Positions 9,487 to 21,127 of a stretch of DNA of 64,000 nucleotides are shown piece by piece (within the stretch, counting starts at the first letter, position 1; every line of letters starts with the position of its first letter). This stretch comes from Krasilnikovozyma curviuscula (Eukaryota > Basidiomycota > Tremellomycetes > Cystofilobasidiales > Mrakiaceae), in the NCBI GenBank assembly GCA_014825775.1, contig MVAQ01000064.1, positions 30,956 to 94,955 on the forward strand, written 5' to 3'. A model generated the notes under the pieces. It was not told the DNA's origin. It saw only the letters and a program-made list of their open reading frames with translations, and made no database searches. Position numbers and translations under genes: made by a program.

Positions 9487-12400
9487 TCAAAGTTGGGTCC
9501 AATCAAACAAGACACCGCGGGTCACCTCCTCCTGCTCGACGCTGATGTGATTCGCTTGATCGTGAAGGATTTGTGTGAAATCGAAAGAGTCGAGGAACGA
9601 GAGATCCGGTACCTCATGCTGACCGTGCGGTAGTGTGGAAGTCTCAGTCTAAAAGGTTTGAGTATCGCTGACGCCGTTAGAAACTGATCTGATAATGGAA
9701 GGAAAGCATAGCAAAACACACCTGCAACTGGGGAACCCACTCCTTCTGCAGTTGCTCCAGGGCAAGAACACCCCATCGAGCGATCCCCCAGGTAGAGCCC
9801 AGTTTGCGCTGAAAGGCGAGAACCGTTTCAAGATGGGCGAGAGGAATCTGAGGGTTGTTTTCGATTGACGCCTGCATGAGTAGCATGATTCCTGCGTGCG
9901 TTGCAGCATGAGGTACTGAGAGTGGCGCTCTTTGGATCCCATACAGTGCGTCAAAGATCTAAAATGATTCGATGTGAAGCGAACGGTGTGAGCGAGGGAA
10001 CGGCGCAGCAGGGAGTTGAGTGGAACTCACCGTCAGAAGGTTGAGGATGTCGGTAGCAGCTTTGTTACACGTTGGAACAACAGCATTCAGAGAAGATGGT
10101 AGTGGAGTCGAAGTGAAGCTTAATCGATAAAACGGCCGATTCAGCAAGATGGTAGTGTACTACAAAAAGACGGCGACACTAACTGTCAGTGATACACCTA
10201 AAGCAGGAAGAGAATTTATCGAGATTTTACTGACCCAATAGGTGATGTGAAGTGTGAGAATGTGCGGAAGAGGCGGATGATGCGCTGCAGGGTTGATTTG
10301 GAGTGCCCCAGGTAGATTCGCGAACCAGTCCTTCATTTGTTGGACTAGGATCTTATGAGTGGCCAGGGATTCGGGTGATGTAAGGGTTGGTGTTCCAGTA
10401 TAGCTGGTATGAATATGGGGAGTTGTCAAGGTATTAAAAATCAACAGCACCAAAAATATACAACACAACAAAGACAAAACTCACAAAGTGTCGTACATCG
10501 CCGCAATCATTATCGCAAGATCTCTATGAGCAGCAGCAGTACTGGATTGGAATGAAGGTCTTGGTGTAGCAGCTACTTCGTCTTTGGCAAAGTAGGCGTT
10601 CCTGACACCTGGTTGGGCTGGCTTCCAGAGTCTCGCATCTTTGGTAGCATTGACTGGTGAAATTTTGACTTTTACGCCCTTCGTTGGAAGCCAAATTGAT
10701 CTTCCGCTTGTAATAGCCATCATTCTTGAGTGGGTGGTCGTTACCAAATTCAGAGAGAGCGGTGAGTACCGTGTCAACAGAATTCGGCAGGAGAAGTGAA
10801 TCTCACTCACTTATCAAAGGTATACCTGGCAGACTCAAGAAAAAAGAGGGAGAAGAAGAAGCGAATTCACTGTGGTGAGCGGGGGTTTGAAGACTGAGAG
10901 GTGTCGGTAATTTGCTTACAAGGTCCAGAATAACTCATCGCGCTCCATCCTGAGCTCCTCGGTAAGCGGACCAGATTCTACCAGGTTTGTCGAGTCTACA
11001 TGAAGACCCAGATTCTGACTCGTTGTGATGATGAGTCCAAGAAAAGCAAATCCTGGATTGCGCAAGAAGCCAAAAAAAAAAGGGGGGGGGAGTCAACTGG
11101 AGGTTGCAAGCGAGCTGAACAGGAGCGATGGACTAACCGCTATCAATCAACAACTTGCCATAGTTGAAGTTCTGCAGCACTATCATTCCCCTCAGAGTAC
11201 TCAGCAGGGGCCGTTCGAGCTCGTATTCCAGCGCAGTGATGATCTTTGTGTAGAAGCTCCGAATGGTTGCCTTGCTTACCTGACAGAACGGCAGAGGAGA
11301 AGTTCCCAACAGGCCCTCTTCGTCGTACGCGTCTGTAAGGAAACATGAAGCAACGGCCAGAACAGAGTTGTGCAGGAGAGTTGAGTAATTGTGGGTTTTG
11401 GTCGAGGTCGGAGGGGAGCCGTCGGAGAAACCGGTACAGCAGATGATCATGTCGCGTCTGAAAGCGACCATATCCACCGCCTTACGGAAGAGAAAGGCAG
11501 ATTATGAGTTTGTTTTTGGTGTGAGAAAGAAGAGTCGAGGATAATTGAATCTCTTACGAAGCCAGAGTTCCAAGACGAAGCATACAGTTCATAGACGTCG
11601 AGCAGCGTTTCATGAACCTCGAATGTTAGATCCGTATCCTCTGGAAGGTTCATATCCCAGAAGTATTCCTTGTTTCTATTCGCGCTGGGGTTGCTACTGT
11701 TCGTACGAAGAGCAGAAGGTGGGGGAGAAAAGGCTGGTCTTGATTCCCGATAGGTTGTTTCACTGATATAACGTGAGATGGAAGGCCCAGCGAACTCCGA
11801 TACTGCTCCAGTCTCTACGTCAGAAACCTAAAATGAGAAGCAGAACATCAGAAGAACGAAAGATGAAGGGTGCGATGCGACAAGCATAAACAGAAACTGT
11901 TGAGGTCACCTGCAGTTTTCCAACACGTTCAGTGATGGCAACACTATCAGCATCACTTCTATCATCAGGGCTATTGCTTGAGAATGGACTTGAATCTTCT
12001 GGGCGGTCTTCTAGATCTGTTCGGCTCCTGCAGCTTGGCTGTGAGGCATTAAGAAGAGCACTGCAGCTGGAGCAGGAGTGTATGATAGATTCTAATTCCT
12101 TGATACGCGCTTGCAGAGCAGCTGTATGCACGTTGACAGGACTGTGAAGGATAAAGTGGGTCAGGTCAGTCTCTCTTGGCGTCTAATACGGCGCACACCA
12201 CAGCGTGAACCTTTGAGAAGGCTCTCTCCGTTCAAAAATGTAAAAAATCGTCATAACATACGCTCGACCATCTATCTCTGTGCTGTATTCACACTGTACA
12301 AGAAGGAGGTGGTAGTAGAAGAAGGTTAGTGAAAATCCCAGCCTGGTGACTGGAAGTAGCAACCGTACAATCAAACCCCTCTTCGTACAAAGCCCACATA

Positions 12401-12628
12401 ATGGCAAACCACCGTCACATTTCTTCCTCCTAGAAGACAGACATGAGCGAGCACAAGGATTTTGTGAAGGAGAGAGGGGGAGCCGTCAGTGTCGTTGGCT
12501 CGGGGCGCCGGTTGCCCTAGCGCAACGAGCTTGGAAATCACTCACTTGGCTCTGCAGGAGAGGCATGCCCGTTTGACATGACTGACTGATCTCCCCTTTT
12601 TCGCAGGACGCGGTTCGTCTTCGGCCAT
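9487..12628 (-). CDS. Zn2Cys6 fungal-specific transcription factor (tandem copy B)
   Basis: Full-length paralogue of the downstream gene. It starts MAEDEPRPAKKGRSVSH at 12628; the cluster reads RACLSCRAK, then KKCDGGLPLCGLCTKRGLICEY after splicing. Intron positions match copy A, including the intron that interrupts the sixth-Cys region after GLI. The coiled segment ALQARIKELESIIHSC is conserved, as are RRDMIICC, LAVASCFLTDAYDEEG and the LRGMIVLQNFNYGKLLIDSG block. The C-terminus is DLSFLDSFDFTQILHDQ ... GVLFDWTQL, stop at 9487. Most of the divergence lies in the Ser-rich linker after the coiled segment (about 11900-12050). A poly-A/G stretch at about 11075-11090 lies in an intron. The family acts as a nuclear dimer; its regulon is not deducible here. 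Exon edges between the named blocks were not all fixed. Confidence 0.88.
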
Positions 12629-12953
12629 TCCTCGTGGAGATCAGAATGTGGACGATAGGCAGAAAACGTTTTCCATTCCAATCCAAAAGTGGCTCCGAAC
12701 AATGCTTTTTTTTTTTCTTGCTAGAAGACTGTTGCAAGAGATAAAGACATAGAGCCGCGGGATGAAGTACGTAGGAGGAGAACTGAGCGGGAATGCAGAA
12801 ATGGAGCATGCAGTAGAAAAACCACGCGTCTTGCGGGGCTCAATGACTGCAGGTGAAAACAACATATTTACGTCCCTCTATAAAGAAAACATGAAAAAGA
12901 AGACAGCTGAGTTATAAGATTGGACTACTCATGAAAACCGAGCGATTCGCGGA
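12629..12953. other. intergenic region upstream of Zn2Cys6 copy B
   Basis: Promoter-side spacer of copy B and 3' side of the FSH1-like gene. It has a T10 run near 12706-12717 and no supported gene. Confidence 0.45.
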
Positions 12954-14385
12954 TTAGTGCCAGTGAGCGAGTGAGATGGGTCGTTGGCGACGACCAGGAG
13001 CAGGAGAGATGTCCCTGCTGCGGCCAGCGCTGCTCGTACGGCTATGTGGAGCCTTAACAATCTTGGGGAGATAGTATGGGTGGATGGCGTGATGGTGGTG
13101 GTGGTAGTGGTGATGATGATCGGGGCTGACTTCGTTCAGGTTGGTGGAGCTGTTGTTCGGCGAGCTTGGGCCAGAGACGTCGCCTTGGAGACCATCGTCC
13201 GAGAAGGAGGTGATCCATTGTTTGAAGAAGTGCAGCCAGTGAGGGGTTGACGGGATCCAGTGGCCTGTGTATGCAAGTGAGAGTGATATAAGTGTTGATT
13301 CGATTGGGTTTGGGTGACTCTACGAGACCTAGCAAAGGACGAACTCACCCCCACTGTGCGTTTCAAGACGGTTGTCCTCCGACTGTTCAGCAAGCTCGAC
13401 CGTCCGCTCCGTTCTGATGACAGGGTCGTTCTTACCTGTCACGGTCAGCGTAGGCGTTTCAGGTCCGAGCGGGAACCACGCGTCGAGGTTGGGTGTCTTT
13501 GGGACCGGGACATATGAAGCGACGATGACGGCGAACTTGAATGGCGGATGGAGTGGGGTTGTCGACTGGGCGAAGATTGGGTGGAGGGAGGGCCTCACGA
13601 GGACCGAGGTGAGGAGAGCGGCCATGCATCCTCCCTGGCTGAAGCCGAAGATTCCCTGATGAGAGAAAGGAGAGTGAGTACCACACCCTATACCACAACA
13701 GCAAGGAAGAGCACCAGATACCTACATCGAAGGGAGCAGTCTGCTGGTCGAGGAAGTCTTTGATGTACTGCAGCGACTCCTCGAAGCCGAAGTAGACCTC
13801 CTCGTGGTAGTGGGTCATGAATCCCTGGGCGCTGTCTGAGGTCCACCAGGCCCTGGGTTCAGTTGCGATGTTGTCTGTGATGGCTGATGCTGGGGTGGTG
13901 GGCGGCAGCGGGACCTCATCGGCCAGGTCGGGCACTGCAGGGGAGAGAGAAAAGAAGGCGCGTCAGCTTCCCAGAATGAAAATATTTCATATTGCTTTCT
14001 CTTAGCGCTCACTTCGCATTACATGAGGTTGCTGTAAAAGAGCCAATGCGTCATCAGTGTCTATGCTTCAAACCCACGTACTACACTGCCTCGACACATA
14101 CCTCTAAAATAACTGGAGAGAACAGCTGTCAAAGTCAGTACTGGTCAAGCAAACAATACTGAACAAAAACAAGACGCTCACCAAACTCAACTTCGTCTCC
14201 ACACTCTTCACGCAAGTGCTCGATCTTCTGCGCAAAGATGTGGGCGTTCTGAGTGTAACCTGGGAGAGCTATGAACCGAAACGAAACGAAAAGACAAACT
14301 CAAAGTTGGCATGAGTTGGAGTAGCAGCGCGACGAATCATCTCTCGCACACACTCACCAAGAACTCTGAGTGGACGACGAGGCAT
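12954..14385 (-). CDS. FSH1: FSH1-family serine hydrolase with His-rich tail
   Basis: Alpha/beta-hydrolase of the FSH1/OVCA2 family (PF03959). The start MPRRPLRVL (exon 14385..14358) splices to ALPGYTQNAHIFAQKIEHLR (14268..14182), the family's LxGYxQN opening. Then come short exons reading VILEQPHVMRMPDL. The nucleophile elbow is GIFGFSQGGCMAALL, followed by PTLTVTGKNDPVIRTERT (acid) and THSGGHWIPSTPHWLHFF (His), so Ser, Asp and His are all present. Family members hydrolyse short acyl esters; the substrate is unknown. After the catalytic domain an unusual tail of about 85 aa includes DHHHHYHHHHH and a Ser/Arg-rich stretch before the stop at 12954. The tail is read from the same exon as the catalytic His, so it is not an annotation join. 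It may bind metal or be neutral expansion. Confidence 0.88.
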
Positions 14386-16281
14386 GGTGAGTGAGGGGCC
14401 AGTGACGATAGAGAGGGTGAGGGGATGTCAGTGGTAGTTGTCGAGGAACTAGGAGAGAGAAGAAAGGGTAAAAAAAACTTGATGGTGCTCACTATTTATG
14501 CTGCAAAACTTTCTACTAGCCTGCAGAGGACGGGAATGAAACCAGCTCGAGCGACTACTTGCTTTCATGATCAGCGGGGGCGGGGGGTTCGGTGGCTCCA
14601 ATTCGGAATAACTTGAACACAGACAGCGGACGCTCTCCACCAAGTTGATTGAAAGTCTGCACCTGTCGATGAGGACATCCATTAGAAAGTAAGAAAGAAA
14701 GAAAGATAGAAAATACGAAAGAAAGAAAGAATACTTTTCAAGAGAGTTCTGGAGTTGGGGAAGCAGGATGAACTAACTTCTCAACAGACACTAGAGTCAT
14801 CGCTCCATCATCATTGGCGAGGATGTGAACCCCCCGTCGTCAAAGTCAATAAATCACACAGACTGTGGGGGGGAAGGGGGGTTAATGAAAGGAGGATTGC
14901 CGTTCCTCGGCGCCTATTTAACGCACCTTGAGCAGAGCGGAAATGATACCAGCTCGCCCCTCCACATTTATGAGGAGGACGTCCTGACTGAGACTGGTGC
15001 TGCACTCGCAGCGCAAGGAATTCGTACTAACAAAAGAAAAAGAAGTGCGGTGTGGTGGTGCTCGTTTACTTGCCAGCAACAAGCATGGCATGACATGACA
15101 TGGAACCAGATGTTCATGCTGACCACACACCATCTCTCCTCATGCCGACCCTGCCGATACTCCCACCAACGGAATCTTCACGCAACAGACCTCAAATTAA
15201 CATAACATCCAGGCAATCTGAAAAAGTCAAATCTATAGAGGACAGTTCGAGGTACGTATGAACGTGGTTAGCGCGGAGGCATTCCGGTGCCAAATGTTGA
15301 AAAGGAAACTTGGCTCGATGGTCTCGACATTACTTCTACTGCTGCTGCTGCTGCTGCTTCAATTGAACTGATCTCTAATCTCGTCATTCCACAGACTTCA
15401 GAATGATTAAAGATTTTGACTGTCAGAGGCACAGAATCACACCCCCTCTTCTGTCACCAAATAGGAGGTCGTCTGTATTCTCAGGTTCGATCCTCCCTTT
15501 GCGTGTATGCTCGATCTTTATTGAAATCTGGGAAAACGCTGTGAGTGAATGGGTCGTTGCGCCCTGGGTTTCCTCCGGGCCCTCCAGAATCCTGGGGGCG
15601 ACGCCCCTGAAACGCAGCCCACAGCGTCGCCATTGTCGCGGTTCGACAGGGTGTGTGTGCGTTTTGGTGTATATACCACTACCGACACTGAAAGATGATC
15701 CCCGTCTCTCTCTTCTTCCTTTCGGTGTCCCGTCGCTCTGAATATAAAAAAAATAACAGAACAACAAGACGGACTCCAAAGTGCGTCGAGACAAGGCCAA
15801 TTTGGGCTTAAATTGCACCCCCAGTCTCCACGGCGGATTTCAGACCCTACTCCGGCCAGCTGCTCAAAATTTCTCGCTCTGTCGGGTCTTAACGACGAAC
15901 TACCACTGCCATTCTCTGTGCTGACACCAGGATCCCTTCGACCGGCCACTAGTGAGTGGGCAGTATCGTTTGTTTTTGTGGACGGTGCATAATTCATGCT
16001 TGTTCGACCAGCACGCACGTCGGGCGAAATGGCCTGCTGAACGACTGGCTCGCTCTCCCTCAGAGTCACCTAATATCTCTTTCACACGGCGTACAGTCTT
16101 ATTACGCCAATATAGGTCCCCTGGAAGGAAGTGCCGCCGAAGAGTGCAGTCCGTCCTCATCTCGACGGCGACCGATTGGTTGACAGCGAAGACTCTCTCG
16201 GCGCGGGAGAAAAATCAATAGACGTCGAGCACCTTTTTTTCTCTAGCCCTCTCACCAACCCCTGATAGCAACCTGTGGGAG
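14386..16281. other. long divergent intergenic region with simple repeats
   Basis: About 1.9 kb between FSH1 (-) and the MedA-type gene (+). It holds a GAAA-type microsatellite (about 14690-14735), a G-rich stretch near 14866-14882, a CTG run (about 15342-15359), and several open frames with no domain or convincing splice structure. An unusually long upstream region is typical of developmental regulators, so the right half is probably the MedA promoter and 5' leader. I see no supported gene. Confidence 0.5.
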
Positions 16282-18218
16282 ATGGACTTCTATGCCGGTG
16301 AACATGCTATGGTGCGTCTAACGAATAACGTTTCCTCGACGGCCGCCGCTGGGGCTGGGCCGCCTGCGATCGAAGAGCTGACTGCAGATCCTTCTCTCTC
16401 TCTCTCTCTCTCTCTCTCCATCTACTAGAACGAAGCGTGGGCTCCATCTTCATCACAAGAGCCATTTATCAACATGACATCCCAGCATTTTGAACCCCAT
16501 CCTCCCTCTCGTCCCGCCATCGCCAGATCCCGTTCTCAACCGATTCTTTCTCAAACGCACAACCACCACCACCACCACCACCATCCCCAACTCTACTCTG
16601 CACAGCACTCCCCTTCCACACACCAGTCCTCCCACTTCCACCCTTATCGTATCGCATCTCGTCATGATCTGGCACCTATCCCCCTTTCCAGTGCACCAGC
16701 AGCATCACATCACTATCCCCTCCCACACTCGCAGTTGCCTCAAGACGTGTCTCGATATCAACGCTATCAGCCACACTTCCAGATACAACCACCGTATCAA
16801 CATCAACACTTATCTGATTCAACGATAGACCTGGGTGTCCCATGCGACATTCCTTACTACTCTTCCTCTGCATCTCCGCCTGACATTCCGACGGACGTTG
16901 GCAGCACGTATGGTTTCGAAAGCCCTGTGAACCCTCCTGTGATGTACGTACAATAGATTCCCTCTGAAGTCAAGCCATAGTACCTGAGCCTCCTCTAACC
17001 ATCTTCACGTTTCTCTTCTGATCTTTTCGTCATTCTCTTCCCATTTCTTTTTCACGAATGTTCAACCCTGCTCAGTCAAAATACCAGACGAATAGTAAAA
17101 CGGTTGAGCCATCCATTGGATACTTCTCCATCTAATACAAGCACTCAAGTGGTCGGTTTCAGGGACTCGTTAGAGGATGGCGTCGTTTCGCCTAGAAGTG
17201 AGAACGTATCACTGCAGTTGGTCGGAGACCTTGACAAGATTGCCGTCGGCTGGTTAGTACTCGATCGCTATTATTATCTAGTAGAAAGAAAAGGTCTTAT
17301 TTGAGCTCCTCTTCTTCTGCAGGTCTCGTGAAGAATGGCATGCGAAGAGAAGGCTCGTTCAATTCTGGCGACGACAAGATGGCGGCCTAATTCAGTGAGT
17401 CTACTCAGCTGATGGAGACCCACTGCCGCAGATCCGTAATCTGAGCTCTATCTTCCTTCTTGTAGATGTCACTTCAAACCAATTGAACTACATGAGTTTG
17501 AACGAGGAAACCTCGTCGTCTCTTGCATTTATCTAGAATCAACGAATCGTTGTTACATCACATCCGTAGACATTGTCCTCCTGCTCGAAGGCCTGCTCGG
17601 AGCAGAGTTCTCAATGGATCATAAGAACAAGGTCAGAAGAAACTTGGACGCCTTCAGACCTCTGACAATCTCGAAGTCGAGTGCTGAGAGTGAGGAGGCA
17701 TTCAAGCTCATCATGCGTTTTGGAGAGCCAAGACCGAGAAACATCGAGAAGGACATCAAGATCTTTGACTGGGCTGTGTTAAATGATGCTCTAGTGAGGA
17801 TTGTATCTAAATATGTGGGTCCATCTTTCATTCTTTATCTATTGAATCGCTTTTGATTTTCGAGGTGGCGCTGATCCTGTTTACTGTGTAGACCACTTCT
17901 TATGACATACCCTCACCGCCGCGTTCACAACCCATCCCAAGTTCAACAACCGTTATTCCAACAGTCTACGACCCAAACATGGAGCAGATCGGGCTGCAGT
18001 TTGGCTGTCATCTCCAGCAACCCATCTCAACCGCACCCTCTTCCGCACGCCCACCACCGTACACTCGATCTTACTATCCTTCTCCCCAGCCTAAGGCGCT
18101 GTATGGAAATGAACCACTCTCGGTCTATGCCGATATGTTGTTCTCGGACCCGAACTTCTTGCTTGGAAAAGAACCGTCGCCGCATCTCGTCACTGAGTCT
18201 GTACACCCTCTGTTTTGA
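16282..18218 (+). CDS. medA: MedA/Medusa-type developmental transcription regulator
   Basis: The start MDFYAGEHAM (exon 16282..16311) splices to 16429..16943, a His/Pro/Gln-rich low-complexity region (HNHHHHHHHPQ). The conserved C-terminal domain follows: LDKIAVGW, SREEWHAKRRLVQFWRRQDG, CHFKPIELHEFERG, VVSCIYLES, CYITSVDIVLLLEGLLG, KNKVRRNLDAFRPLTISK and SEEAFKLIMRFGEPRPRNIE, then DIKIFDWAVLNDALVRIVSK. This is the signature domain of Aspergillus MedA and its relatives, which act in conidiation, morphogenesis and adhesion. The C-terminal tail is Pro/Ser/Tyr-rich and ends at TGA 18216-18218. The acceptor of intron 1 follows an unusually pure CT tract (about 16390-16418). The role in this organism (development or filamentation) is inferred from the family. 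Confidence 0.85.
16388..16420 (+). repeat. (CT)n microsatellite forming a polypyrimidine tract
   Basis: About 14 CT units lie directly before the acceptor CTACTAG of the first MedA intron, so they serve as the pyrimidine tract. Length variation here could affect splicing of the 30-nt first coding exon. Confidence 0.8.
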
Positions 18219-18527
18219 ATGCTGTTTGAGGTACTCTCTTTATTAGCGATTTATCTCTGTTGAATATTCTATCTCAAGTTTTTGAACCTTTGGAAGTCTG
18301 AGAACGGTATGGCCTGAAAACAACTGCGAGTTCGAAAGCTGTCTGGTTCTGCACGCTGGCTCCCTTTGCTGATAATGCAAGTTTCGTTGTTTCATGCTTT
18401 CGAAAGGCTGGAAAAGACTAAATCGTCAAAGATTATAATCTCTCAAATACCTGGTCAAACTATGTATCTTATATTGTTTGGTGCAAAATATAAACAGGTG
18501 GTAGTCGGTTGTAAGGGTGTAGATACT
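18219..18527. other. convergent 3' intergenic region
   Basis: AT-rich spacer between the MedA-type gene and the tail-anchored protein gene. No feature is supported. Confidence 0.5.
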
Positions 18528-19226
18528 TCACGAGTGCCCTTTACGAGACGTCAAAGCATTTATAACTAAAAATATGAGCAACACGAGGATTAAAGGTGAC
18601 AAAATGGCTAGAATACAAAACAAACTGGTCCGAAGGGATCCTAGACAAAACAAGAAGGACGCATGATGTTGTTAGGAGGCGGTTGTCGCAACGCTTCCTG
18701 GGGTTGTCAAACTCACGCTTCTTCTTTTCCTCGGCCGTGAGCGTCACGCTGACTAGCATCTCGTCTGGGATCCGATCAGACAGAACAGCCCATCCTTCTT
18801 GGGTCAATCTCGTCCAAGGCCTCTCTCCCAGCGGTGGAACAGGGTGCTCTGCCCTAACAAAGAACTCGATCCGGTCTTCGTCGTACTGACGAAGGACTTT
18901 GAAGTACCGCAAACACATCTCCATCGCTTCCTGTAGGTTGACAGTAACCATCATTTCAGGATAATAAAAAAACCATCTGGACGGGAGGAAATAATTAAAA
19001 TAGGACGCACTTCTCTCCGCCTCGGTAGAGCGCCTACGAGTCGCTCCTTGTCCCCTTCAATGGGCCATTCTGGCTGGAAGTGCCAAGTCATCATCTTGAG
19101 GGCTGGCCCTGAAGCATCATTGCTTGTCGAGGTCGAGCTCGGTGGGTACGTCGGTGCCTGGCTCTCCAAATCTTCCTGGGGGATCTTCTGGTAAGCTGGG
19201 AGAGCCATAGTTTGGCCACTGATCAT
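18528..19226 (-). CDS. predicted tail-anchored protein of unknown function
   Basis: Exons 19226..19011, 18930..18717 and 18640..18528 close in phase to 180 aa. The last intron (76 nt, GTGAGT, branch-like CTAAC, TCTAG) reveals a hydrophobic C-terminal segment, roughly SLFCILAILSPLILVLLIFL, followed by a short basic tail (TSRKGHS), as in tail-anchored proteins. The cytosolic part has a PYQ/PPSS-type disordered start. A compact region follows with MMTWHFQPEWPIEG, EAMEMCLRYFKVLRQYDEDR and RLTQEGWAVLSDRIPDEMLV. I do not recognise the family. Insertion into the ER, outer mitochondrial or peroxisomal membrane is inferred from topology only. Initiation at an in-frame Met six codons downstream is also possible. 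Confidence 0.6.
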
Positions 19227-19773
19227 TGTTCAGGAGCGAGTTAGAGCTGAACCTTCCAAGACTACAGAGAGTCGAGAACCGAAGAACTCACAACTCCAGA
19301 TGAGAAAGGAGGTCGTCGTTGTCAGAGGAAAGATAATGCATTGGTCAGACCGGCGAAGATCCCCGGCTACTGTACAGCGCAGATCATTTTGGTGAAGTAG
19401 TGCTGTCGTCCACCCCACTAGACAGGTTCGCCCAGAATCAAGATATAACAGCTAAGGGCTATTTTGCACCCCAATCTGGTTGCTTCATGGTACAGTGAGC
19501 GGATTGCCTGGTTGCTCTGGTGCTGATGTCATGTCGTATCCACCTCGAGAAGGTTGAAGCTCGTCACGACCATCATGAACTTTGCACTTTCCGTCAACAT
19601 GTGCAAGTCTTGCACCAACTGGGTGTTCTCCCAGCTTTGACGGCAAGGGCAGTGGCTTCGTCCAGGCGCCGCTCTTCCACTTCCACATCAAAATTATGCA
19701 ACACTTTCTGATTTTCTGCTGTTTGTTTTCGATGTCTATGGCAACCTTGAAAGAGGATGGATCCCAAAAAACT
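19227..19773. other. intergenic region, possible extra 3' exon
   Basis: A minus-strand frame near 19590-19700 (reading VEVEERRLDEATALAVKAG) is coding-like and sits after an AG acceptor. It could be a further exon of the gene ending at 19774, but would need a long intron of about 155 nt. Otherwise nothing is supported. Confidence 0.3.
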
Positions 19774-20478
19774 TCATTCGATGCTGCCCGCCAGCCCGTT
19801 ATCCCCGCCGACTGGATCGGCTTCTGCGCCTTCCATCTCTCTCACCGTGAAATCAGATCCTAATTGTGCCCCCGTGAAACTGCGAGACAAAATATCCTTT
19901 AGGAGTGTGTTTCTAGAGACAAAAAACGATCACAGTCAGAGGGGGGATATTATGCTATGGTTATGCAGAACTCACGTATTTTTGAACTGCTCAACGACCT
20001 CCCTCGCCGTTTTCTTCTCCACGCCAGCACCATTCTTAGTAGTGGTACTGTCCAAAACATCAATCACCCACACCCTCTCCTCCCTCGCACCACCACCACC
20101 ACCACTGCCTGTCATTGAAGGCTCTCCAGTAGGAAGTACCGAGTCGCCTGAGATGGACGGATGCGCGCGGGCGTTACTGACGTAGACCGACGGTGAGAGT
20201 GAGTAGACGTTTGATGTTTGCTCGTCTGCAGTCATGATCGTCGGCTGGAGATCTTGGTTTGACGATGAAGATGTAGTGCAGTCGATCACGATGGTCGCTG
20301 ATGCTGATGATGAAGGTGAGGGGAAGTATGGGCCATCGCTAGCGAAGTGATAGATAATGTTGGTGGGATTTTCCAGGCGTGAGGTGGATGGTGATGAGGA
20401 AGAGGATAAAAGGATGTGTTGTGGGATTCGGGAATGGAGAAAGGAGGACGACGTTAAGCGCGGGGAGCGAGTCTGCAT
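19774..20478 (-). CDS. hypothetical protein
   Basis: Exon 20478..19976 joins in phase to an exon starting just after TCTCTAG (about 19917) and ending at TGA 19774-19776. The Ser-rich sequence has ordered blocks: NPTNIIYHFASDGPYFPSP, SASATIVIDC, VYSLSPSVYVSNARA, ERVWVIDVLDS, TAREVVEQFKN and LLKDILSRSFTGAQLG. A polyglycine stretch (about residues 125-130) separates two blocks. The alternation of beta-like and helical pieces suggests a small globular fold, but I cannot name it. The 3' end is uncertain (see the neighbouring intergenic entry). Confidence 0.5.
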
Positions 20479-21127
20479 CCTAGGAGGTAACTCTCAAAAT
20501 GGAACACTGTTTCGAGTTTGTTTATGCTGATCTGAAGGCTGACTTCACGCTGAGGTACACTGCCGCTGCAAAGGCAAGTTCATAAGGGGACCCTAACTGA
20601 GCGTTCAAGAAGTCTGACAAGACACAAAAATAGGTAGAGATGTTTGGATATCTGATTAGCGAGACTCTATAATAGAGAAATAACCGTGAATTCTGGAACA
20701 AGCACGTTCAATGATAAGAAAGGGTGAGGTGGTTGCTAAATTCAGTCCGCTTCGACCGCTCATATCCCTTCCCTGCTCTCCAAGAAACCTGGACAACCAT
20801 ACATCCACTCTCCAGGGAATTGCAGGCTTCCTTACTTCATCAAAGACGCCAGAATTTCAAGAAAAAGAACTCACTTTATCTTGAGCACGACACGATCCCC
20901 ATCCGTTCCTCTGCACTGTTGGAGGTTTGGTAGCTGTCTCCAGTCTACCTGATTCAGCACAGCCCACATCTATGTCAGCTTTTGAAAGACGAAAGGGGAG
21001 ATTGGGGTGGACTCACCCGTTGAATATTTTAGAGGTTCAAGCTTGTCGAGGTCGAGGGGCAGCTTGGCCAACTGGCGCAATAGTGACGTCGAACAGTGAA
21101 GCCAACCCGTTCCATAATTTATTCATC
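20479..21127. other. divergent intergenic region
   Basis: Shared upstream region of the hypothetical protein gene (-) and the DJ-1 gene (+). I see no supported gene or clear element. Confidence 0.5.

Noticed and set aside
14690..14735. GAAA-type repeat as a possible CRISPR-like or regulatory array
   Set aside because: Simple imperfect microsatellite; no spacers and the organism is a eukaryote.
15518..16221. Overlapping open frames on both strands upstream of the MedA-type gene
   Set aside because: No domain, biased or frame-shared composition, and no consistent splice structure.
18698..18716. A 19-nt GTGAGT...CCCAG segment that could be an ultrashort intron in the tail-anchored protein gene
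   Set aside because: The same donor pairs with a normal TCTAG acceptor 76 nt away that has a CTAAC branch site and gives a clear C-terminal membrane helix.
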